A stretch of DNA of 32,240 nt from Oscillospiraceae bacterium (GTDB lineage: Bacteria > Bacillota > Clostridia > Oscillospirales > Acutalibacteraceae). Shown one piece after another: positions 23,043-30,241 of the stretch (position 1 is its first letter; each line of letters starts with the position of its first letter). The translations under genes and the position numbers were made by a program. Location of the stretch: contig WRMQ01000021.1 in NCBI GenBank assembly GCA_009777055.1, forward strand, positions 1 through 32,240, given 5' to 3'. A model generated the notes under the pieces. It was not told the origin of the DNA. It saw only the letters and a program-made list of their open reading frames with translations, and searched no databases.

Positions 23043-24812
23043 ATGAAAAAGAACAAGATCCTGGCATCCCTCCTGGCACTGGCACTGCTCATGGCCGCGG
23101 CCCTGCCCATGAGCGTACACGCGGGCAGCAATTTTCCCGGCAGCATCACCGTGCAAAAACCCGAAGGCTTCAGCATCGACGGCATGACCTTCACCGCGTA
23201 CCGGATCTTCAACCTGAGCTACAGCGGATCGAACTATTCCTACACCCTTGCCCCCGGAATGGCAGGGTTCCTCAGCTTTGAGGGGAACAGTTACACCGAG
23301 GCCACGCTGATCGCGGCGATTGAGGGCATGGGCCCCTCCGGCTCCGCCTCAATGGACGAGCTGGCCGCCCAGCTGTATGCCTATGTCACGCAGACGCCCA
23401 CGCCGCCTGCCGTGGTCAGCTATTCCCAGATCGCCGGCGCCGGCCCGGGCGAAACGAGTGTGACCATCGACCACAGCGGCGCCGGTCTGCCTCTCGGCTA
23501 TTACATGGTGTTCGGCTCCGTTAAAAATACAGGGGAAGACGGGGGCGGAAACCCGCTGTCCAACACGATCGTGGCGGCCTGCGCCCTGACCACCACCGAC
23601 GACGAGGGCATCGTCATCCCGAAGGTTGGCGTGCCGGAGATTACCAAGGAGGTCTGGTTCCACGGCGGCAGCCCGACGGACGCCGCCACTCCCGCGCCGG
23701 ACGGCGGAGGCTGGCAGGAATGGACCGACGTCAGCATCGGCGACACGGCCTATTTTAAAATCACCACCGCCGTGCCCCAAAGAAGAGGCTACGCCGCCGC
23801 GCAGACGAGCTATCAATTCATCGTGCACGACGTCATGAGCCCCGGCCTGACCCTGAATCCGGGCAGCATCAAGGTTTTTCTGGACGGCGATTACGAGGAG
23901 CCCCTTGCGGCGGGCGTCGATTATACAGTGACGACAAATGTGTCGACGAAGGCCCCGGAGGACGAAACGACGATTACAGTCACCTTCACCCCTTCCGTGT
24001 TCATCACCTATACCACCGGCGACGCCATTGAGATCACCTATTCCGCCACGCTCAACGAGCGCGCCGTGGTCGCCGGCGCCGGCAACCCCAACAGGGTGCA
24101 GCTGGAGTACAGCACCAACCCCTATTGGGACGGCACCGGCACGGGCACCGGCAGAACGCCCTGGCGGTGGGTCCGGGTCTATACCTACAAGCTGGATATT
24201 TTCAAGTACTCCGGCGAGCTGCTGGTCGAATGCGACGCGTGCGGCGGTACCGGCACAGAATGCGATGTATGCGACGGCACCGGCGAGGTGTTCGGCGATG
24301 AGGATGAGCATTATTTCGCCCGTCCCGGCGCCCAGTTCAAGCTGTGCAAAAACGCGGACGGAACAAGCCCCATCTTCTTCAGCAATAACGGCGGAGGAAG
24401 CTACACAGTGAAAAAAAGCGGGACGACCGGCGAAGAGGTTCTCGAATCCCCGGAAAGCGGTCTGATCCATATAGACGGCCTTGACGCTGGCACGTACTAC
24501 CTGATCGAAACCGCCGCTCCCGCCGGCTTCAACCTCAACAGCGCGCCGGTAACGGTCACCATTGCCAAGGGCGATATCGACGCGACCACCAAGATCGTAT
24601 CCTACACGATCAATGGCAACACCCACGTGGCCGCCAACACGAAGCCCGGCGACGTAAATATCCAGAACAACTCCGGCTCTCTGCTTCCCGGCACGGGCGG
24701 CATCGGTACCTATGTTGTCCTGGGCGCCTGCGCCATCGCGGCTGTTCTGCTGGCGGCGGCCTATGTTATCTACAGGAAAAAGAGGACACTGAACGCCCTG
24801 ACTGCCGCGTAA
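23043..24812 (+). CDS. Sortase-dependent backbone pilin (LPGTG) with double CxxCxGxG insertion
   Basis: The 589-residue protein has a signal peptide (cleavage likely after VHA, residue 27). An N-terminal pilin domain ends in a candidate pilin-motif lysine (K194 in VIPKVGVPEITK). A middle SpaA-type domain follows, then a CnaB-type domain ending TYYLIETAAPAGF, and the sorting signal LPGTGG (from residue 548) with membrane helix and basic tail. Between the first strand of the last domain (LDIFKYSGE) and its continuation (GAQFKLCKN) lies an insertion with CDACGGTG (397-404) and CDVCDGTG (407-414). These are two copies of the DnaJ-type CxxCxGxG motif, not usual for pilins. AAAGGAG precedes the ATG. 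It is likely polymerised by the adjacent sortase. Confidence 0.92.
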   Translation: MKKNKILASLLALALLMAAALPMSVHAGSNFPGSITVQKPEGFSIDGMTFTAYRIFNLSYSGSNYSYTLAPGMAGFLSFEGNSYTEATLIAAIEGMGPSGSASMDELAAQLYAYVTQTPTPPAVVSYSQIAGAGPGETSVTIDHSGAGLPLGYYMVFGSVKNTGEDGGGNPLSNTIVAACALTTTDDEGIVIPKVGVPEITKEVWFHGGSPTDAATPAPDGGGWQEWTDVSIGDTAYFKITTAVPQRRGYAAAQTSYQFIVHDVMSPGLTLNPGSIKVFLDGDYEEPLAAGVDYTVTTNVSTKAPEDETTITVTFTPSVFITYTTGDAIEITYSATLNERAVVAGAGNPNRVQLEYSTNPYWDGTGTGTGRTPWRWVRVYTYKLDIFKYSGELLVECDACGGTGTECDVCDGTGEVFGDEDEHYFARPGAQFKLCKNADGTSPIFFSNNGGGSYTVKKSGTTGEEVLESPESGLIHIDGLDAGTYYLIETAAPAGFNLNSAPVTVTIAKGDIDATTKIVSYTINGNTHVAANTKPGDVNIQNNSGSLLPGTGGIGTYVVLGACAIAAVLLAAAYVIYRKKRTLNALTAA

Positions 24813-24862
24813 ACAATCTATCGCGGCGATCACGGCACATACCATCGGCGGCGGGGAGGCTT

Positions 24863-25702
24863 ATGAAAAAACATATTATCATCAGCGGCGCGTTTTTGCT
24901 GGGCGCTGTCATAATCCTCTCCGCGGCGCTGTACCCCTTCCTTGCCGATTACATAAACGCCCACAACCAGACACGGGCCGTCGCGCACTACTTCAGCGAT
25001 GTGGCGGCCCTGCCCGAAGAGGATATGAAGGCGTATCTGGAAGCGGCGCACGCGTACAACAGGGAGCTGACGCTGAAAGCGGACCGCTTCGCGTTCACGG
25101 AGGACGAAACGCGGCAGTATAAAAAACTGCTCAGCATCGACCAGGACGTGATGGGCCTGCTGTCCATCGACAAGATCAACGTGAACCTGCCCATCTACCA
25201 CGGCACGGATCAGGGCACCCTACAGGTGGGCCTGGGTCACATGCAGGGCACCTCCCTGCCGGTGGGCGGGGCCGGGACCCACGCGTTCATCACCGGGCAC
25301 CGGGGCGTGCCCACGTCGACGCTTCTGACCGACCTGGGCCAAATGGCCGAGGGAGACAGCTTCGCGCTTTACGTCATGGGGGAAACACTGACCTATGAGG
25401 TGGACCAGATCCGAACCGTGGAGCCCCACGCGGTGCGGGAGCTGGACATTGAGCCGGGCATGGACTACTGCACCCTCGTGACCTGTACGCCCTATGGCGT
25501 TAACTCCCACAGGCTGCTGGTGCGCGGCCGCCGTGTGGAAAACACCGCAAGCCCCGGCTGGGAGACGATTTACGCCGAAGCGAGGCGCCTGGATAAGCCC
25601 ATGGCGCTGCTGCTGCTCGTCATCCCCGCGTGGCCGGTTTGGATGATATCCGCGCTGATGCGCTGCAGGAAAACCCGCAGGAAAGGAGCCGTTACAGGAT
25701 GA
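24863..25702 (+). CDS. srtC: Class C (pilus-polymerising) sortase
   Basis: The 279-residue enzyme has an N-terminal membrane helix (about 5-25) and a C-terminal one (about 248-267), typical of class C. Catalytic residues are visible: H146 in TGHRG, C208 in TCTPYGVN and R217 in HRLLVRG. INVNLPIYHGT opens the sortase barrel. It would join backbone pilins through their LPGTG threonine and a lysine of the next subunit. The DP-aromatic lid motif often seen before the barrel is not evident. The 3' end overlaps the last pilin gene by four bases (ATGA). Confidence 0.94.
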   Translation: MKKHIIISGAFLLGAVIILSAALYPFLADYINAHNQTRAVAHYFSDVAALPEEDMKAYLEAAHAYNRELTLKADRFAFTEDETRQYKKLLSIDQDVMGLLSIDKINVNLPIYHGTDQGTLQVGLGHMQGTSLPVGGAGTHAFITGHRGVPTSTLLTDLGQMAEGDSFALYVMGETLTYEVDQIRTVEPHAVRELDIEPGMDYCTLVTCTPYGVNSHRLLVRGRRVENTASPGWETIYAEARRLDKPMALLLLVIPAWPVWMISALMRCRKTRRKGAVTG

Positions 25703-26916
25703 AGCGTTGGAAAGCGATTGTGCTTGCCGCGGCCTGTCTGCTGCCGCTGGTTTCGGGCGCCGCCCGCGCGTTGGAGCTGACGAACCTGACGATTGTCATG
25801 CGGGACGGCGGAAAAGCGTTGGGCGGAATCAGCGTCGCGGTCTGTCAGGTTGCCGCCGCGAGGGAGGAAAACGGAGAAATCGCCTATGAGGCCGCGCCGG
25901 CTTTCGTTGGCGCGGAGGCCGATTTCACGGAGCTGACCGAGCGGAAAAACATTGAGCTGGCAGCCGCCCTGGACAGCTACGCCTATGCCCACAGCATCCA
26001 GCGCAGCGTCAAAAGCACGGGCGGCGACGGCAAGGCGTCCTTCGCCGGCCTGCCCGCCGGGCTGTATTTGGTTGCGCAGACGAACAGCGAAAGCAGCGAA
26101 TACAGTATCGCGCCTTATCTTGTAACGGTTCCTTTCATGAACGAGAAATTGCGGACCTGGGAATACAACATAACCTCCTACCCCAAAACGGCACCGACAA
26201 AACGCGGGAAGATGACCGCGGTGAAGGCTTACAAGGCCTGGGTGGGAACGGACAGCCCGCCGGCCGGCGGCATTCTGGTGCAGCTGTATCGTGACGGCGT
26301 TCCCTACGGGAATTGCGTTACGCTCAACGCCGGGAACCACTGGAGCTATACCTGGGCGGGCCTGGACCCGGACGGCCCTTGGACGGTGGATGAATTCGAC
26401 GTGGCGGAGGGTTACGCGAAGAAGCTTTCCGGCAGCGCGTCCACCGGCTTCGTCATCACCAATACGCGGGACCCTAACGCGCCGCAAAAGGTGCTTGTCA
26501 GCGGCAAAAAGACCTGGGCACATGGTGACAATCCCATCAGCCGGCGGCCCAAATCCATTCTTCTGCGCGTCAGCGCCAACGGCGTATTTATTCTGCAAAA
26601 GGAAATCGGCGAGGCCGAGCACTGGCACTGGAGCATCCAGATGGATAAATACGATAGAAACGGCAAGGAAATCGTCTACACGGTGGATGAAGCGCCGGTG
26701 GAGGGCTATCAAAAAGCCGTTGACGGTTACAGCTTGATCAATATTCACAGCTCTGTGACCTCCGGAACCTCCGGCAAGCCCGGCCTGCCCTCTTCCCGGC
26801 CCGAAACCGGCGACAGGAGCAGCCTGGCCCTCTGGCTGGCTGTCATGGGCTTCAGCCTGGCAGGGCTTATCGCTGTGACTATCTTCCTCGCGAGGAGGCG
26901 CAGGCGGCTTCCCTGA
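25699..26916 (+). CDS. Minor pilin/surface protein with CnaB-type domains and RPETG sorting signal
   Basis: The 405-residue product has a signal peptide (about 1-24, ending GAARA), an N-terminal pilin-like domain (KASFAGLPAGLYLVAQT), and two CnaB-type domains (about 160-250 with VKAYKAWVGTD; about 255-345 with VSGKKTWAHGDNP). CnaB domains often carry isopeptide cross-links. The C-terminus has RPETGD (from residue 367), a membrane helix and an Arg-rich tail: a sorting signal with Arg in place of the usual Leu. Position after the sortase suggests a basal or tip subunit. GAAAGGAG lies upstream of the ATG, which overlaps the sortase stop. Confidence 0.88.
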   Translation: MKRWKAIVLAAACLLPLVSGAARALELTNLTIVMRDGGKALGGISVAVCQVAAAREENGEIAYEAAPAFVGAEADFTELTERKNIELAAALDSYAYAHSIQRSVKSTGGDGKASFAGLPAGLYLVAQTNSESSEYSIAPYLVTVPFMNEKLRTWEYNITSYPKTAPTKRGKMTAVKAYKAWVGTDSPPAGGILVQLYRDGVPYGNCVTLNAGNHWSYTWAGLDPDGPWTVDEFDVAEGYAKKLSGSASTGFVITNTRDPNAPQKVLVSGKKTWAHGDNPISRRPKSILLRVSANGVFILQKEIGEAEHWHWSIQMDKYDRNGKEIVYTVDEAPVEGYQKAVDGYSLINIHSSVTSGTSGKPGLPSSRPETGDRSSLALWLAVMGFSLAGLIAVTIFLARRRRRLP

Positions 26917-26953
26917 GCCTTTTTCTTCAGCATATCAACGGCAAAAACCAGAA

Positions 26954-26991
26954 CCCGGCCTTGCGCGAAGCAAAGGCCGGGCCGTTTTTTT
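26954..26991 (+). terminator. Rho-independent terminator of the pilus operon
   Basis: CCCGGCC (26954-26960) pairs with GGCCGGG (26975-26981); inner TTGC/GCAA pairs extend the stem with one bulged A. CCG and seven T follow (26985-26991). It lies 37 bases after the last pilin gene. Confidence 0.9.
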
Positions 26992-27245
26992 GTGATTCCC
27001 ATCCTCCGGGACTGCGTTTCAAGAAGGAATATTTGCGGTTCGGGTTGTTTTTGTGCCGCGCCCGGCTTTTTATGCTATACTGCATACACAAAGCAAAACA
27101 TCATATATATCTCAGGCGCTTTTTCTTTGCTTTTTTCTTTCTTCTTTCCTTTCTTTGTTCTCCCCCGGCCTCGTGCCAGAGCGCTGGGGGCCCCTTCGGG
27201 GGGGCGGAAGGTTGGAAGAGTCCCTGGTAATATATATGCCGCTTC
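26992..27245. other. Intergenic region between pilus operon and GGGtGRT gene
   Basis: No credible gene was seen here. Three elements stand out. On the plus strand, TGCTATACT (27073-27081) is an extended -10 promoter-like box with a poor -35 (TTGTGC, 27051-27056). A strongly pyrimidine-rich tract covers about 27117-27172. CCCC-TTCG-GGGG (27191-27202) is a UUCG-type hairpin. The - strand gene ends at 27246 and has no clear terminator here. The open frames starting near 27000 run through low-complexity sequence and are not supported. Confidence 0.4.
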
Positions 27246-28256
27246 CTACGCTTTCGACGCTTCCTCAACCGCCACGGCACAGGCCACGGTCGCGCCCACC
27301 ATGGGATTATTCCCCATGCCGATAAGGCCCATCATCTCCACGTGCGCCGGCACGGAGGAGGAGCCCGCGAACTGGGCGTCGCCGTGCATACGGCCCATGG
27401 AGTCCGTCAAGCCGTAGGAGGCCGGGCCCGCGGCCATATTGTCCGGGTGCAGGGTGCGGCCCGTGCCGCCGCCCGAGGCTACGGAGAAATAAGCCGCGCC
27501 GTTTTCGTTGGCCCATTTTTTATAGGTGCCAGCCACCAGGTGCTGGAAGCGGGTGGGGTTCGTGGAGTTCCCGGTGATGGACACATCCACGCCCTCGTGC
27601 TTCATGATGGCCACGCCCTCGAGCACGTCATTCGCGCCGAAGCAGCGCACTTTTGCCCGCTCGCCATCGGAATAGGCCGTCGTGCCGGTGATTTCCAGCT
27701 TGTCCGTGTAGAAGTCATATTCCGTTTTTACAAAGGTGAAGCCGTTGATGCGGGAGATGATCATCGCGGCGTCCTTGCCAAGGCCGTTGAGGATGACCCG
27801 CAGGGGCTCTTTGCGCACCTTATTCGCCGTTTTCGCGATGCCGATGGCCCCTTCGGCGGCGGCAAAGGATTCATGCCCGGCCAGGAAGGCGAAGCACTTG
27901 GTTTTTTCGTTCAGAAGCATGGCGCCCAGGTTGCCGTGGCCCAGGCCCACCTTGCGCTGCTCCGCCACGGAGCCGGGGATACAGAAGGCCTGCAGGCCCT
28001 TGCCGATCGCCGCCGCCGCCGGAGCGGCTTTTTGAATGCCCTCCTTCAGCGCGATGGCCACGCCCAGGATATAGGCCCAAACGGCGTTCTCGAACGCGAT
28101 GGGCTGCACGCCCTTGACGATGGCATCCACGTCGATGCCCTTGGAAAGGCAGAGATCCCGTGCGGCCTCAAGGCTTTCGATGCCGCACTCGGCCAGCGCG
28201 GCCTCAATTTTTTCTATACGGCGGTTTTTGCCTTCAAAAGTTACGTTGTTTGGCAT
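27246..28256 (-). CDS. GGGtGRT family protein
   Basis: The 336-residue protein matches the GGGtGRT family, named for the motif visible here as SGGGTGRTLHPDN. Other conserved parts are MGRMHGDAQFAGSSSVPAHV, and MGLIGMGNNPMVGATVA at the C-terminus. The N-terminal half contains GHGNLGAMLLNEKTKCFAFL and GHESFAAAEGAIG. The biochemical function is not known. The gene is usually found next to a NifU-like iron-sulfur scaffold gene, also present here but separated by an inserted LRR gene. The start has AAGGAG upstream on the minus strand. The family lacks an obvious signal peptide, so it is presumed cytoplasmic. Confidence 0.92.
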   Translation of the reverse strand: MPNNVTFEGKNRRIEKIEAALAECGIESLEAARDLCLSKGIDVDAIVKGVQPIAFENAVWAYILGVAIALKEGIQKAAPAAAAIGKGLQAFCIPGSVAEQRKVGLGHGNLGAMLLNEKTKCFAFLAGHESFAAAEGAIGIAKTANKVRKEPLRVILNGLGKDAAMIISRINGFTFVKTEYDFYTDKLEITGTTAYSDGERAKVRCFGANDVLEGVAIMKHEGVDVSITGNSTNPTRFQHLVAGTYKKWANENGAAYFSVASGGGTGRTLHPDNMAAGPASYGLTDSMGRMHGDAQFAGSSSVPAHVEMMGLIGMGNNPMVGATVACAVAVEEASKA

Positions 28257-28293
28257 AGTCTAATGTTCTCCTTTTTTATGAAATCGGGTGGGG

Positions 28294-29358
28294 CTAGAAC
28301 CACATCCATATCCATCCGAAGAGGAAGATGAATTTGAGCCAATTGCCGGTGGTGGATTCATATTGGGTATTCAGTATACCTGTCGCGTTATTCTGTGGAA
28401 AGAAGAAATTATAGTAACCGCCCCATCTGCCTGTAAAGCCTGTTATGTCAGATTGACTGGTCATGTTGTTGTAGGTGCAAGCGAATCTTTCCAGCGATAA
28501 GCCAGTTACATCAATTCCGGTCAGTTGATTATTGCTGCAGTTGAGGATGCGGAGACTGGAAGGCAGCGGAGGCAGCGTGGTCAATTGATTATTGAAACAG
28601 TAAAGACTGATAAGACCGGAGGGCAATGTGGGCAGCGCCGTCAGCGGATTGTTGCTGCACGCGAGGCGGCCCAGGCTGGCGGGCAATGCGGGCAATTCCG
28701 TCAATTGATTATCGCTGGCACAAAGATCTTCCAAATCAGATGGCAGTACGGGCAAAACAGTCAGCTGATTCTCAGAAACGTTAAGCTCTTCCAATGAAGC
28801 GGGAAGCTCCGGCAACGCCTCCAGATGATTGTCTTCAGCCCAGAGAACCTTCAGGCCGCCTGGTAATTCGGGCAATGCGGTCAACTCGTTCCAATAGCAC
28901 TCAAGGCGTTCCAGGCTTGACGGCAGCGCGGGTAATGATGTAAGCTGATTGGAAGCGCAATAAAGAATTTCCAGAGAAGATGGCAGCGCGGGCAGCGAGG
29001 TCAATCGATTGCCCATGCAATTAAGAAATACCAGGCTGGGCGGCAGATTGGGCAGTGACACAAGCTGGTTCCAGCAGCACCAGAACTCCTTCAGGCCAGT
29101 AAAATACTCCAGCCCCGCAAGGCTTTGAATCTTCCATGTCTCATAAGCACCTGGAGACGCGGAAAGGCTCGTTATCCCAATTACATCTACATCATAAATT
29201 GCCGCGGGCGCTTTTTTTCCGATTGCCCTGTACACCACTGCCCTAAAACTTGCATCGGTAAACGCAGCCGTAATGTCAATCCCGGCCGCGCTGGCATTCA
29301 TTGGCATACTTCCGCACAGCATAAGCATCGCCAGAACAACCGCCAATACCCTCTTCAC
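28294..29358 (-). CDS. Secreted leucine-rich-repeat protein (LPX type)
   Basis: The 354-residue product has a signal peptide (about 1-25, cleavage near ASA), a short capping domain (about 26-96, with SLAGLEYFTGLKEF), ten repeats of exactly 20 residues (97-296) and a C-terminal part ending WLKFIFLFGWIWMWF. Repeats follow N.LT.LP.LP.SL..L...., the LPX class known from YopM/IpaH-type proteins. The tail resembles that of the secreted protein ending at 17071. The start is a GTG two bases after the NifU-like stop, with the ribosome site AGGGAGGAA inside that gene's last codons, so translation is probably coupled. No LPxTG signal is present. The target is unknown. Confidence 0.9.
   Translation of the reverse strand: MKRVLAVVLAMLMLCGSMPMNASAAGIDITAAFTDASFRAVVYRAIGKKAPAAIYDVDVIGITSLSASPGAYETWKIQSLAGLEYFTGLKEFWCCWNQLVSLPNLPPSLVFLNCMGNRLTSLPALPSSLEILYCASNQLTSLPALPSSLERLECYWNELTALPELPGGLKVLWAEDNHLEALPELPASLEELNVSENQLTVLPVLPSDLEDLCASDNQLTELPALPASLGRLACSNNPLTALPTLPSGLISLYCFNNQLTTLPPLPSSLRILNCSNNQLTGIDVTGLSLERFACTYNNMTSQSDITGFTGRWGGYYNFFFPQNNATGILNTQYESTTGNWLKFIFLFGWIWMWF
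28471..29070 (-). repeat. Ten 60-base units encoding the LRR array
   Basis: The array lies entirely inside the LRR gene, in perfect 20-codon register (residues 97-296). Units differ in sequence, but the N.LT.LP.LP pattern is kept, except in the last unit, which loses the LP pair (GIDVTGLSLE). Such arrays can expand or shrink by recombination. Confidence 0.88.
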
Positions 29359-29360
29359 GC

Positions 29361-30053
29361 CTATTCCTCCCTCGGGTCAATATACTTCGCCGCGTCCGCG
29401 AATCTGCCGTAGCTCCCCGTGTTTTTCCGCAGCGCCTCCTCAGGCGGCGTGCCGCGGCGGATATCCTCAAGCATTTTGCCCAGGCGGATGAATTCGTAGC
29501 CGATCACCTGGCCGTCGGCGTCGAGGGCCATACGGGTGACGTAGCCCTCGGCCATCTCCATGTAGCGCACGCCCTTGGCCTTCGTGGAATACATCGTGCC
29601 CACCTGGGAGCGCAGGCCCTTGCCCAGATCCTCCAGACCCGCGCCGATGGGCAGGCCGTCCTCGGAGAAGGCCGACTGGGTACGGCCATAGGCGAACTGC
29701 TGGAAGAGCTCTCGCATGGCCACGTTGATGGCGTCGCAGACGAGGTCGGTATTGAGGCATTCCAGCAGGGTTTTGCCGGGAAGCGCCTCGGCGGCCATGG
29801 CGGCGGAATGGGTCATGCCGGAGCAGCCGACGGTTTCCACCAGAGCCTCCTCCACAATGCCGTCCTTGACATTGAGGGTCAGCTTGCAGGCGCCCTGCTG
29901 CGGCGCGCACCAGCCCACGCCGTGGGAAAGGCCCGCGATGTCCTTGATCTCATAGGCTTTTACCCAGCGCCCCTCCTCCGGAATGGGGGCCGGGCCATGG
30001 TGCGGCCCCTTGGCGACGACGCACATGTTTTCGATTTCGTGGGTGTAGTTCAT
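29361..30053 (-). CDS. NifU-like iron-sulfur assembly scaffold-related protein
   Basis: The 230-residue protein resembles the NifU/IscU-like partner of GGGtGRT proteins. Conserved cysteines occur in WCAPQQGACKL, VGCSGMTHSAAM and DLVCDAI, a spacing suited to holding an iron-sulfur cluster. The C-terminal half is family-specific (GAGLEDLGKGLRSQVGTMYS). The ATG at 30053 has AAAGGAG upstream on the minus strand; the in-frame start at 30083 is less likely. It is the first gene of a three-gene minus operon with the LRR and GGGtGRT genes. Actual cluster transfer has not been shown by anything in this sequence. Confidence 0.87.
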   Translation of the reverse strand: MNYTHEIENMCVVAKGPHHGPAPIPEEGRWVKAYEIKDIAGLSHGVGWCAPQQGACKLTLNVKDGIVEEALVETVGCSGMTHSAAMAAEALPGKTLLECLNTDLVCDAINVAMRELFQQFAYGRTQSAFSEDGLPIGAGLEDLGKGLRSQVGTMYSTKAKGVRYMEMAEGYVTRMALDADGQVIGYEFIRLGKMLEDIRRGTPPEEALRKNTGSYGRFADAAKYIDPREE

Positions 30054-30101
30054 CGAATGGGGTCTCCTTTCGTGTTGCTTCATTCATTTTAGAGCCTTGC
30101 T

Positions 30102-30131
30102 ATTATAGCACAGAGAGAGGCGGGGAATCAA
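30102..30131 (-). promoter_or_regulatory. SigA-type promoter for the NifU-like operon
   Basis: On the minus strand TTGATT (30131-30126) and TATAAT (30107-30102) are separated by 18 bases, a near-consensus vegetative promoter. It lies about 50 bases before the NifU-like start and is divergent from the miaB promoter. Confidence 0.8.
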
Positions 30132-30170
30132 GTTATTTTATGAGAAAAAACAGCCTGCCAAAGAGATTTC

Positions 30171-30199
30171 TTGACAAGCCGCTAGATACAGTGTAATAT
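30171..30199 (+). promoter_or_regulatory. SigA-type promoter for miaB
   Basis: A perfect TTGACA (30171-30176), 17 bases, then TAATAT (30194-30199). The miaB start is about 40 bases downstream. A TATTAT three bases further right is an alternative -10 but gives a 20-base spacer. Confidence 0.75.
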
Positions 30200-30241
30200 T
30201 ATAAACGCAATTTTTCGCAATCTTTGAGGAAGGAGCCCCCC

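Noticed and set aside
23349-24845. A 498-codon open frame on the minus strand opposite the backbone pilin
   Set aside because: The plus-strand pilin has signal peptide, domains and LPGTG signal. The antisense product is low-complexity with no family pattern.
26961-27417. Small plus-strand open frames in the gap after the pilus operon
   Set aside because: They start within or next to the terminator, run through a pyrimidine tract and into the antisense of the GGGtGRT gene, and lack ribosome-binding sites.
28471-29070. Non-coding 60-base repeat array
   Set aside because: The periodicity is explained fully by 20-codon LRR units in one intact frame.
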